The notes below the pieces were generated by a model. That model did no database searches. It saw only the letters and a list, made by a program, of their open reading frames with translations, and was not told the origin of the DNA. From positions 1,368,492-1,432,491 of the forward strand of contig CAJINV010000012.1 in NCBI GenBank assembly GCA_905178155.1: DNA of 64,000 nucleotides. Reading direction: 5' to 3'. Made by a program: the position numbers and the translations under genes. This document shows positions 20,765 through 32,700 of the stretch, piece by piece; position 1 is the first letter of the stretch, and every line of letters begins with the position of its first letter. Source of the DNA: Amoebophrya sp. A120. Taxonomy: Eukaryota > Sar > Dinophyceae > Syndiniales > Amoebophryaceae.

Positions 20765-23700
20765 TAAGCATTGCAAATATGTCTGGGTCTGGAAGAATGC
20801 AGGAGTTTGTCATGCAGATTTTGCATGACCCATAGGGTCTGTGATGCATGCCCCGGCATAACAAATTCTGTGAGATCTTTGCCATGCCTTTTCCGCATGA
20901 GAAACTGCCTCTCGGCTTGCTCAAAAGTGGACAGCTTTGTTGCTAATCATGCAACACAGATTTTTGCATGATTGAAATTTAGCATGACAAGTTGTCCCAG
21001 ACATATTTGCAGTTGATAATGCCCGAAATTGGAGGAAGCGGAGTTACGGAAACAGAGTCTGGCGAACCCAAATCCTGTATTGAAGCCGACGAGTACTAGT
21101 AGTGCAGGAGGAAGAGCTTCTACTGCTTCCGCAAGCGGCGAGCCTCGGCCAACTGGCTCAATAAATGCGACTTTCAACGTCCCTCATCCCGGAGTAAACG
21201 TCGCTTTCGCGCCGCAAACGGAAGAGGAAAAGCTGAGGCAGAAGCTGAAGGGCACCGCGCCCGACCGTTTAGATGCGGAGACGATGTTTGACCAATGGAC
21301 TGTTGTGGAAAGACGACAGAAGATGGTGCTTTTCGTCTCCTGTCAATCCATGCACCGGTTGATTAACCGGATATTGAAAGCGAGGAACAACCAGCACTTC
21401 TGGCGCATGCCGATGAGCGGAAACGAGTTGATGCAGATGAATTGGATCCCTGAGGACTCTATCATCGAAGCCCACCCCTGGCTGGCAAACAAGGGCATCA
21501 CCGCCTTAGTCTTAGCCGTCTACGAAGCCGTGATTGGGGAGGACGCTTTCAAGGAGGTCTCCGTGGCCGGCGCGCCCATGCAACATTTTTTACCCGATGG
21601 AAAACGGGAGTTGGGGCAAACCTTGACGAGCAAGGAGGTGAAGAAGCTCGCGGAGCTTGCTATCGCGGTGGAAAAAGGAGAAGTGGGAGCGTCAGGTGCG
21701 GTGACGAAAGGTGCTGGCGGTTCATCTGCCAGGACATCAAATAGGAAGCCGAAACAAGGTAGCAATTCGGGTAGTAGTGGAGGTGCTAAATCGTCCCGCG
21801 GCGGTGCAACATCTACTAGCAAAGCCACTCCGAATCTCACCCCCTTGCAGTTCGTCGCGAAATCTGTGCACCAGTTGACAAAGGCTTGGAGCGAGAAGAC
21901 GCAGCAGAAGTTGCGGTTCCGGATTGTGAAGTTGCCGAAGAGGATAACAGAGCTAAACGGCGCGAAATTCTTGAAGGAATACGCGGCGGAACGGTTGGAA
22001 TCAGTGGACGAAGCTATGAACTGGAAAGAACTGTCAAAAGATCCGGACTGGCGGCAAACCTACCACATCGACGGCGCCGCGAATATGCTGATCCACATGG
22101 CTGAGGAGGGCGATGAAGATGATCCAAGTAGAACTACATTGCCAGGAGCGGCCGTTGACGGTAGTCGTGATGTTAAGCCGCAAACTCCTATAATGCCACC
22201 TCCATCCGAAGAGGTGGAAAAATTTGCGCAAACTCTCGACCTCCGCTCGTTGCCGCAGGAAGCGGACGCGCCACTCGAGCTGTTGCCGCAAGTTTTTGAC
22301 ACGTTTAACGATGATGGCTCCACTTCGGTCGAGGGGGATATTAGTGAAGCGGGAAAAATAGGACATAGCGAATCTTTATACGACTGGTACGCACTTTGCG
22401 TGGAGGGCTTGCCGCAAGAGAAGCGCGACGACGACGACAGAGAAGGCGTTTCTCGGCGGGGCTATTTGGCGAGCGCGGACAGTGGAAAGCCTGTCTCGGG
22501 CTTGACTGCAGTTTCGTCCCAGGCACTGCAACAAGGCACTGCCCTATCAACTGTAAAAGTGTCTGGGTCTGGAAGATTCTGAGACTTCTCATGCACGTGT
22601 TGCATAAGCCATGAACATGATGTCTGTGATGCATGCCCCAGCATCACAGATTTTTTGAGAGCTTCTTGATGCCTATTCGGCATGACAAACGTCCTCTCCG
22701 CGTAGCAAAAAACGCGTTCCCTTTGCTGCTCATGCAATACAGATTTTTTTGGAATCCAAATGCAGCATCACAAGCTGCATTCTTCCAGACCCAGACACTT
22801 TTGCATTTGATATGCCCTCGACGTGGTCGAGACACGGGAGTCGCGGATTTTGCTCTTCAAGTCTAGTAGCAGAATGAACGTGCCGGAAGGTAGCAGAGCC
22901 GACACGGCGATCGAAATCGCGAAGTTCGGCGCCGTAGGGATTGCAAATATGTCTGGGTTTGGAAGAGTAGAACATGTAATGCTGTCTGCGGATTCTAAAA
23001 ATATCTGTGTTGCATGAGCAGCAAGAGGAGTCAGTTCTTGGCACGCGGTGAGGGCATTTCTCATGCGTAAGTAGCATCAAGAAGCTCTCAAAAAATCTGT
23101 GATGCTAGCACCAGCATCGCAGACCTCACGGGTCGTGCAAAATGTGCATGGCAAGCCCCGACTCTTCCAGAACCAGTCATTTTTGCAGTTCATACGCCGC
23201 GAACGCCTTTGTGTACCAGAGGCCGGCCTTCCGACGTGTGCCGAGGCGGTGGGTGCTGAACAACATTCCCGAGGAGAGTAGTAGTAGACAAGGGGCGGCG
23301 CAAGCCACTGCGGCAACTCCAACCGAATCAGGGACCACGATGAATAACAGACTTGTTGTTTTGAAGACCCAGCAGCCGGTTTTACTGACCAAAGCGAAGA
23401 TTTTTCAGCTCGCGAACTACCCAGATGAAAACCGGGAGTTTATCGTGATGGACAACACTTTCGATATGTACTGCGACTGGCTCGCGGACACGGAAAATCG
23501 GGACTTGATCAACGGATTTCTAACCACAGCGAAGTTGCTCAACCACCTGCAGAAACAGACGAACTTAGGAAGGGTTTCTCCCTTCTACCAGGAGTACGTG
23601 TACAGCAGCTCTTCCCGCTGGCGGCAGGACCTGTTCGTGCTGAAGTCGAAGCAGTACCCGCTCCTCGCCCGCATCGTCAACAGCGAGGACCCCTTTCTCC

Positions 23701-26700
23701 TCGGGGAGAAAGTCCCGGTCGAATTCCACGTTTTAGGCTCGAGGAAAGCGAGGGCGAGCGAGAAGAAGGCGGAGATCGTGAAAGAGTATTTAGGCGTTTG
23801 GGTGTATTACGAGCCGGACAGATTGCGGCAGATGTCCATGACAGTGCCTTCCGACGACTTCCTTTCGGGTGCTGGTGGGACCGCAAGTCAAACTTATCCG
23901 ACTTCTGCGGACCACTACCCGCTTCTCGTCCCCGGCGTGTTTCGTTTGCGCAAGCTGTATCACAGAAAAGAACGTGGTGGTGCTTCGCGATCCCCAGCAC
24001 CAGCATTTTCGGCAGACTCCACTGGTACTAGTTCTACTCTCGCGGACCGCCCGATTGACTGGGACCACGAGGCCCTTCTATTGGAGAAAAACGGCAACAC
24101 CATCCTGCAAGCCTTCAACTACATTGGCCCCACGCCCATGACCGCCGCGGAACATGCACAGGATTCCGAAGCGAAGAGATCTCTCGAAGAGGACGGGACA
24201 GTGGGAATCGACAGCCGGTTGGTGTTATTCCAGCCTGTGGGCGATGAGAACCAGTTTTCTTACGATTTCGAAGCGGCCACGGTGATTGGCAACAGCAACG
24301 GAAATGGCAATTATGCATCTGGGAACAAGATGAACACGTCGGGGGCCATAGGACAAGCGGCGGGCATTAAAAAGGAATACCACAAGGCAGAGAAGAAATT
24401 TTTCGGAGCGTCCAGTGGGGCGGCTGAGAGTGCAGCAGAGAAATCTTCAAATGGTGGAAAAAAACAAACTTCGTCCCCGGGCGTTAAATCCTACGAGAAG
24501 GAGAAACAGAACTGGTCCGAGGCCGACACCCTCGCCGGCATTTGGGGGTTTCCGGATTATGCGCAGTTCGAAAAGCATTTCTTCTCCGACATTGGAGACG
24601 CGAAGGCGTTCTTGGAATTCTTCTTGAATGAACCCCGTGTGAGAGAAACGTTTGAGAGTGTTTGGATGCCGTGGGGAGGTGCAACTGTTGCGGCTGCTGG
24701 TGCAGCCGGTGGAAAGGGAAGTGCGAGTAGAGCTGCCGCTGACCACGCTGAGGAAGATGGAGCCGCTGCCCCGGCTTCTACAGCCGGAAACAATAAACAC
24801 ATGCGGAAGTTTCTGAAAAGCAACCGGAAGGTGACAAACGGGAAAGTTGTCTATTCCCCTACCGCAACCCTCCTCGGCACCGCTTCTAATCCGATGCGGG
24901 TTTACTGGATGGAGGCTTTCTCGGGCGCGAACAAAATTTGCGCGGACAATTTGGATGGGAGTACTTTCATATGAGAGTGCACAAATTCCCCCTCGCCCTG
25001 ATTTGTATGGCATGAACAGCAATACAAACACAAGCACACGTGGAGCCGATGCATGACAAATTTGTGTGCGTAATGTAGTACTGTTTGGGCTCCTTCTGGA
25101 ATTTCTCATGCATAATAGTGACGCAAGGGAGCAACTGGAATTGTGGACTTTGCATGAGAAATGAGAACGAGGGGGAGTTGTGCACTGTCATATTTGACGA
25201 CGTTGACGCCAGCCGACCACGTGCCGCCGATTGAGCGGCTGCGCGACGGGTTGGGAGAGGAAATCACGATGCGAGACATGTACAATAAAGGCGCTCGGGG
25301 CGCGGTCACGGACAAAGCGGCGTCCTTCCAACTCGGTTTGCAAGAAATTCTGCAGGAGAGACTCTCGACCTGTTGGCGCGCGTTTCGCAACTTGTCGAAG
25401 CCGATGCAGGAAGCCTGGTTGGAATGGAAATTGTACACGAGACCGCTGCAAATCGCGGGAAGATTAGACAGCAACGGGCAGCCGACGCAGCTGCGGACCC
25501 GGGACGACAAAACGATCATGCAGCGCGCGAAGTCGTATGCATCGCAAGTATGTCTGGGTCTGGAAACTTATGATGCAAGTCGGTGAACAATAAGTGAACT
25601 GTAATGCGCAGCCAAGCATGGAAAGTTAGTTTTTTCGTGCTTCCGTGCTGCGTATTGCGTATGAGAAACTGTGTTTGATATGCATGACAGGCGAGAGACG
25701 CTGTTTGTGGCCACGCAATACACAGACAGTGCGGAGTCATGCCAGGCTAGCATGACAAATCTTGCAATCTTCCAGACCCAGACATATTTGCATTTGATAA
25801 GTCGCGACGCAGCACAATTCACCCATTCTTTAAAAAGGACACGCGGGGCGCAGTTCCGGTCGGCCCGGCGGTGGATTATAGGGCGAAGAGGCAAGAGGAT
25901 ATTAGCCACAACAACTTCGGAGACGACGTGGCTAAAGGCGTCGTTGATGAAGAAAGTATGGATCATCATGCTGCACCAGCACGACCCGAGGTAGAAGTAG
26001 AAGTAGAACCTCTTGAGCGTCCTGCAGAAGTCCCCGCTCCAGCAAAAGAGGATGAAACTCCCAAAGACGCCGACGTTCTAGCTGCGACGATGGCATCCAG
26101 CGCAGCGGTGGTGAAAGGACAGGCGAACCGGCTGAAATCCGATCTCGCACATGAACAGCATCAAGTTGTAGACTTCGTCCCATCTACTTCTTCTTCCGCG
26201 GCAGCACCACCCGAAGCAGAGGTCTCCTATTTGCAGCAGAGAGCGGTGAATTTTGATCCGGACAGACTAACGTTGTTGCAGACCAAAATCCACGACCACT
26301 ACCGCAAGTACGCGACGGAACAATTTGGGAAAAAATTGAAGGACAAAAATTTTATCAAAAACGACCTACCGAAGCTGTACTTCATGGTGAGTAAGGAAGA
26401 CGGGTTTGAAGTGGAAGGGTGGAGAAATTCCGTTGACAAACATTATTGGAACACAGTGGAGACCTGTGTTTTATCCTCCTCCATCACCACTAGTACAAAT
26501 TTGTCGTCGGAAAACCGGGATAACAATGAGAAATTAAAACGGAAAATGGAAAAGCTGATCACAAAAGCGTTGAACAAGCAGCTCTCCGTGCCGGAGTATG
26601 TGAGTATGAGACTGCACATCTCTCCCTCTTTCTCATTTGTATTTCATGAGCAGCAACACAAGCAACACCAGAAATGTGGCTTCTGCAAAACAAATCTGCA

Positions 26701-29700
26701 GACGGATTATAGTATTGTTTGAGGTCGTTCCAAAATTTGTCATGCGCACTGTGCTTAGAGGCAAGATGTGGATTTGGTATTTTGCATTACAAATGAGGGG
26801 GAGGGGGAGTTGTGCACTCTCATAGTGAGGCAAGTGCAGGAGTTAGCAGAACAGGTGGAACTAGGGTTGGACCGTGATGTGATGGACATCGGGGCGCAGA
26901 TGCAGCTGCAGGATTTGAACCACTTGATCGATGCGAAGGCGTTCATGATCAGCGACGACCAGAAGGCTGAAGTGGTGCAAAATGTAGTTGAGGATAAAAA
27001 GCTGCAGAAGGAACTACTACAAACAGAAACAGAGCCAGTGCGAGGAGGACCACAGCCCTCTAGTGCAGCCGGCGCAGGACTGTCCTCAAGTGCTTCTGTT
27101 CAGAAGGATGGGCCAGCTGCAGCAAAAGTAAGCGGGAAGAGAGACCATGACTTGCCAGCTTCGCCCTCCCCTGCCCGACCGGCCGCAGGGGCCACAGCCA
27201 AGACACTAGCTGAAAACAGTGAGCTACGCCAGGTACTACCATTCCTGCCCGACCCGGAGCAGCTTCTTTCCGACGCGGCCTTTCGACTGCAGCAACGGTT
27301 TGGCTCGCAGTGCAAGTTGTTACCCCGGTTTCTCTTACCGGTCAAGGAGACGGCGGCAAGCTCGAAAACGATAAGTGATGCCATGGACGATGCTTTGCAG
27401 TGGGTTGTGGACCAGCGAGAACATCAGGAGGAAAGGACAATGAACGAGATGGGGCAGGGCGATAGCATTGACGCGACACCAGCCGAGCAAACTAAGACGG
27501 AGGATAGATGGAACGACATGGCGACGGTATCCCAGAGGTTGCAGAAGGACAAAGCACAAATCGCCTCAGAAATCGAAACGGATATCAAACGCGTACCCGA
27601 CAGCGACTTTCTTCTGCTCTCCGACATGAGTTCCCAATGGCACTGGATCACACACTATCAATTGTAAAAATGTCTGGGTCCTCAGGAAGAATTGGAACTT
27701 GTGATGCTAACTTTCGTCCCTAAAAAAATCTGTATTGTTTGACCAACAAGAGGAGTCTCGTTTGTGCTACGCGGGGAGGGCGTTTGTCATGCGGAGGAGC
27801 CATCAGGAAGCCCTCTAAAAATCTGCGATGCTAGGTCGTGCATTGCAGACATCTTGGGTCATGCAAAACATGCATGACAAGTCTCAGAATTTTCCAGACC
27901 CAGACATTTTTACATTTGATACACACTCCCCAACGATAACCGGCGCCCCGACGAATGGGAACGTTAGAGAAGCGTTTGCCACACAACACCACTATTTGAA
28001 AGCGAAGCTGCAAGAGGCGGCCGATAACGCTTTGGTGGCAGCCGGTGAAATCAATCTCTACCGCGACCACAATTTACTCCGGGCTCGAAGATTGGTGCAT
28101 TACGAAACCGGTACTGTATATAAATTCTCGAACATCTCGGGCGGGAAAACAAAAAATGCAGCTAAAAGTGGTACTGAGGCTGAAATGAAAGTAACCCACA
28201 CGTATCGCCTCAGCTGCCCGGTGTTTTGGGGCGTGGTGCACAATTCTGCAATTTCTGAGGCGATGTTTCAGTACGCGCAGGAACATGGGTTTGACAAAGT
28301 AGTTTTCCCGGTCATCGATTCGGTGGACAAATTAAGAGAACTCCGGTTTCTACCAATCTGCTTCGACGTCAGTGGGTTGTGGCGAAGCTTGCGGGAGAAA
28401 TTGTTAGCGGAGGTCGATTTATTTGAGAGCGTGGAGGAACGGGAAAAGTTTTTGCACGAGGATATTGCCGACAGACTGGAGGACCCGGTGTACATGGGGA
28501 TCGATCTGGTCTTCTTCGACCAGGAAGGGAAAGAAGTGGTCCAGCCGTTCGAGTGGCGTTTTGGGATCTGGCAACAGGAGCAGGAAGACCTGGCTATTGC
28601 GCGGAGGAGGATGGAAATGGAGAAACAGTTGGAGAATGTAGTCGTGGAAGCAGTTGGAGTGGACGGTAAAGAGGAGAAGGAAAAAATTGCGAAGCAAATG
28701 GTAAGAACAGCGATTGATCTGGTGAAAGAGGCAGATAAAGGGAAAGTCGAAGCCGCTGGGGCGCTAGGGGAGAAAACTCCAGCTGTAGATGACCCGGAAA
28801 ATGTAAAAATTGCAGCAGCTTCAGAACCTCCTCCAGTGGAAGAGCACGACAAAAATGAAGACGCAGTAGATCAACACCAAAACAAGCAAAGAGTTGGCAC
28901 TTTTATGGTGTCGGAGAAGTCGGACACGGATTTGGATAATCTCCACCACGTGCAGGACAGCACGAAGTCCACCCACGTTTTTCTGCCTTTAGCTTTCCAA
29001 GTGCGGAAACTGGTTTCGGAGAAAACCTTTGGGGAGGAAAAAAAACAGGGAAAAAAGACGAAAGCAGAGGCGGACCTCCACCTTGAAGACCCGGAGAAGC
29101 TCCTCACCGTTGAAAACTTGATCAATATGGCAGATCTATACGTGAGACAAGCGGTCGCAGCGAAGGAGTTAGAAGAGGAACTGGAGCAGGCGAAGTTGCA
29201 GCTAGTACCATCTTCTGGTGGACCACGAAGAAGTACAGCGACAACTTTAACTGCGGGCGCAGCTGCTGCGTCTAGAAGTACTGCTTCTGCAGTTCCTACG
29301 GCCCCTCCACCACCACCTAAAAGTAAGAATAAAAGGAAGAAGGGTCAAGCATCGGCTGCGCCCAGTTCGACCATCGGCGAGGAGGTGGTTTCCGTAGTCT
29401 CTGCTACGCCTGGGATTGATGGTGAAGAAAGTACTAAAGCGCCGGAAAGTAGAAGTACTTTACCCCTTGCGAGTGCAGCAGCCCATGACAATTCACATTT
29501 AAATACTCCGCCCGAGCAGATGAAAAGGATGGCGCGGAATCTGAAGCGATTTTTGCGCGCCGCAAGGTACTACTTACCGGAAAGGGACGAGGACATCATC
29601 GAGCAGCTAGGGATGCTTAATGCGCTGAAAAATCGCTGGTCTGGACAGAAAAGCGGCGTCTTTGCAGCGGACGGGGATATCGGGGATTCGCGAGTGCGAA

Positions 29701-32700
29701 TCTGGGAGGAGGTATACTTTGTTTTTTTTTCAGCAATAATTTTTCGGTTTTCTTGAAAATAACGTGTCTCTTACACGATGAGAGTTCCATCGGCAGAAGA
29801 AATTGAAGTAGTTAATACAGCCACACTTTGATGTCGTCTTTGCATGTCTACTTAGTGCTATGTGTACGAGAATGAATAAGAAGCTGCATCCCACTTCTCT
29901 CCACGACCTCATTTCAGCTCGGCCAAGAGAAAGTTTTGAAACCTCCACCTATGACGTCTTCCTCCTCCCAGGGCAGCACCGCGGCGTCAAACAAGCCCGA
30001 GCCAATTCTATCGATTCGCGCTTGATAAAACGACGCAGCAGGGGAGCCGGCAAAAGGGGCGCCCGCCGCCTTTTTTTCTGGCGGTTTGGAGCGCCCAAAA
30101 AGGGGCGCCCAAAAAGCAGCAGCCCGAAAAAGACAGCGAATCCGCATGGTATGGGCCCCATTTATGCCCACACTCGGGCCCCGCAAAAGACGCCACCAAA
30201 GTCCGCCACGTCGGAGGCGGACTTAAGGCCAGAAGATGCGGCATTTTGACAAAAAAAACAAAAAAAAACAAAGGCCGCCAAAAGCAAAAAGCCAATCCGC
30301 ATGTTATGGGCCCGATTTGGGGCGTCCAAGGGGCCGGCCCTGGCGGGGCCTTAGCATGCGGAGAAGGTTTTTTGATTCGAAACCAAATTGAGGCCAGCGC
30401 TGGATCGAGATTTTTAGCGAACGCCGTGCCGCCGTGCATAACATTACGCACGATGGCATGGTGGGCAGAGAGTTCGCATCTTTTTTTGGCGTGAAGACAA
30501 AAAAAACCCCACTACCTCACTACCCCCGCTGAGGCGGCTATTGTATGCGTCACTGCCGCAGTCAGTGTGGTCGGTCCTCCTCTACCTGAGATGAATGTAC
30601 AAAAGCCACTTCCTCTCTCCACGACCTCATTTCAGCTCGGCCAAGAGAATATCAAATGCAAAAATGTCTGGGTCTGGAAGATTGCGAGATTTGTCATGCT
30701 GATCTGGTATGGCCTTTAAATCTGTATTGCGTGGCCACAAACAGCCTCTCTCGCCTGTCATGCAATAACGCAGTTTCTCATGCGGAATACGCGGCACAGA
30801 AGCACGAAGCAACTTGTCATGTTTGGCGGCGCTTTACAGTGCATTTGTTATTGACTGACTTGCATGACAAGTTTCCAGACCCAGACATTTTTGCATTTCA
30901 TAGAGAAAGTTTTGAAACCTCCACCTATGATGTCTTCCACCTCCCAGGGCAGCACGGCGGCAACGGCTCTAGCGGGAAGAGTACTACCTAGTGGAAGCGG
31001 CAGCAGCGGTGGTTCTACAACTCCCGGCACTACCCCCGATCTGTTTGCCCAGTTGAAAAACATATCCACCAAGGAGTTCCCGCAGGGGAATAGTAAAACC
31101 CACGCTCCGATTGTGCGGCGGGTGGCCGAAATTACCGATGAGACCAAGATCAACGCTTTGAACGTGATTTTAGGGTTCAGTATTCTGAGTAAAAACGTCC
31201 CCACCCCAGAGTTGTCTTGCATATCTGCATGCCACAAAAGTTTCTCATGCGGAGCCCCATGAGCAGCATTTGCTAGTGGTGATTTGGAATTTGTGATGCT
31301 ACAAGCGGCGCAATATGCTAGAGATGTGATGCTGCTGAACTAGCTAAACAGGACGACATTACGAGGACAAACTTGTCATGCGAAACAACCAAAGCTGGTT
31401 GATATGTCTAGCAGATGTCCCATCTTGGCTCTGGTGTGGGGACGTTTTGACTCAGGATATTCAGCGAGGCGGCTTTACGGGATCACCCGGACATGCTGCT
31501 CCAAACGTATCTCCGGAACAAAAAGCAAAACCCGGTTTCGAATGTCCTGAACGAGCACATTGTGAACACGGTGAGGGTAGTATCGAAAGGAAAAATCCCC
31601 CCTCCGCATATCGAAAAGGTATGTTTTCGAAAATTTGTGTTGCTGATTTGAGACCAGAAATCACCTCTGTCTTGCTAGAAGACAAATGCAGAGGCTTCCG
31701 CGCCATTGCGAAAGCGATTTGGCATGCTGTTTGGCCTAGGGGGCAGCCGTTTGCAATGCTAGGCAACTAGACCCCAACGCCCCTGCCCAGGCTGAGGATC
31801 TGGCTACGATGCCTTACTGCAAGACAGCGCGCATTTGTGCACGGAAGTCCAGCGTCAGAAACTTCGTCGCGATAATATGGGGGGGATTTTTCCTTACGAT
31901 AGGTAGATGCAATCCCGCCGGAGATCCAGCGGGTTGCGGCGGAAACGAAACTCCCAACGCACATCGTCGAGGCGATTGCGAGCGTTGATGTCGGGTCTAT
32001 CCTGAGTAAAAACGTACCCACACCAGAGTCAGGATGGGGATTTTGCAACGCAAACCTAGGAGTTTTAGGAGTCACGCATGACAAGTTTCAGTCCGTAAGG
32101 TAGTGCAAGTTAGCAAGGAAAGCCGCATCACAAATCGACCTTCTGATCCTGTTTACAGCATTACAAGTTCCCAAACACGATTGAAAATGCCTGTCATGGG
32201 GTTGCGCATTACAAATGTCCCTGTCATTGCAAATCTGCATGACAACTCTGGTGTGGGGACGTTTTTACTCAGGATAGGTTCGACATGGAAATTATCGAAG
32301 TATGACAAAACCATTTTGAAGCGGGTCGGGAAGGAAATTCGGTCCGCAAGCAGGAAAGGTCGGACGTTGGAGGACAGACGGAGGTTGTTGTGTGAGGCGA
32401 TGTATCAAATGCAAAAGTATCGTACTCATAGTAATTATCGCAGCCATGCATTTTTACAAATCTCCGTCCCAAGGTAGATCAGCATGACAAATTCCATTTC
32501 TCATGCTAAGCTGATTTGTCACGTGATTTGTACTAGTACGATAATTTTGCAGTTCATACGATGCTTCTATGGATCGAGAAGTTCGACGAGCCAGCGATTT
32601 TGGCGAAGATGGCGGAACAGATGTTGGAAGATGAAGACACTACTGCTTCTTCAAAACCGGCTGAAAAAACCGAATTGCCGGTAGCTCCCCCAATTGTGGG

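Larger units (their letters stand above)
29712..30947 (+). other. 1.24-kb conventional GT-AG intron holding a duplication and an introner
   Basis: Donor GTATACTTTG; acceptor CCACCTCCCAG. Phase 0 splicing joins IWEE to GSTAATALAGRV and keeps the downstream frame. A second, upstream acceptor at 29970-29971 would lead to a stop after 17 codons (30024-30026). Inside lie a duplicated segment, about 620 bp of unique GC-rich sequence and an introner. I infer the intron was originally about 260 bp and grew by insertion. Confidence 0.6.

Noticed and set aside
29972-30026. Exon after the first duplicate acceptor
   Set aside because: It encodes only 17 residues before a stop, whereas the second acceptor continues the long frame. 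It is kept only as an alternative splice possibility.
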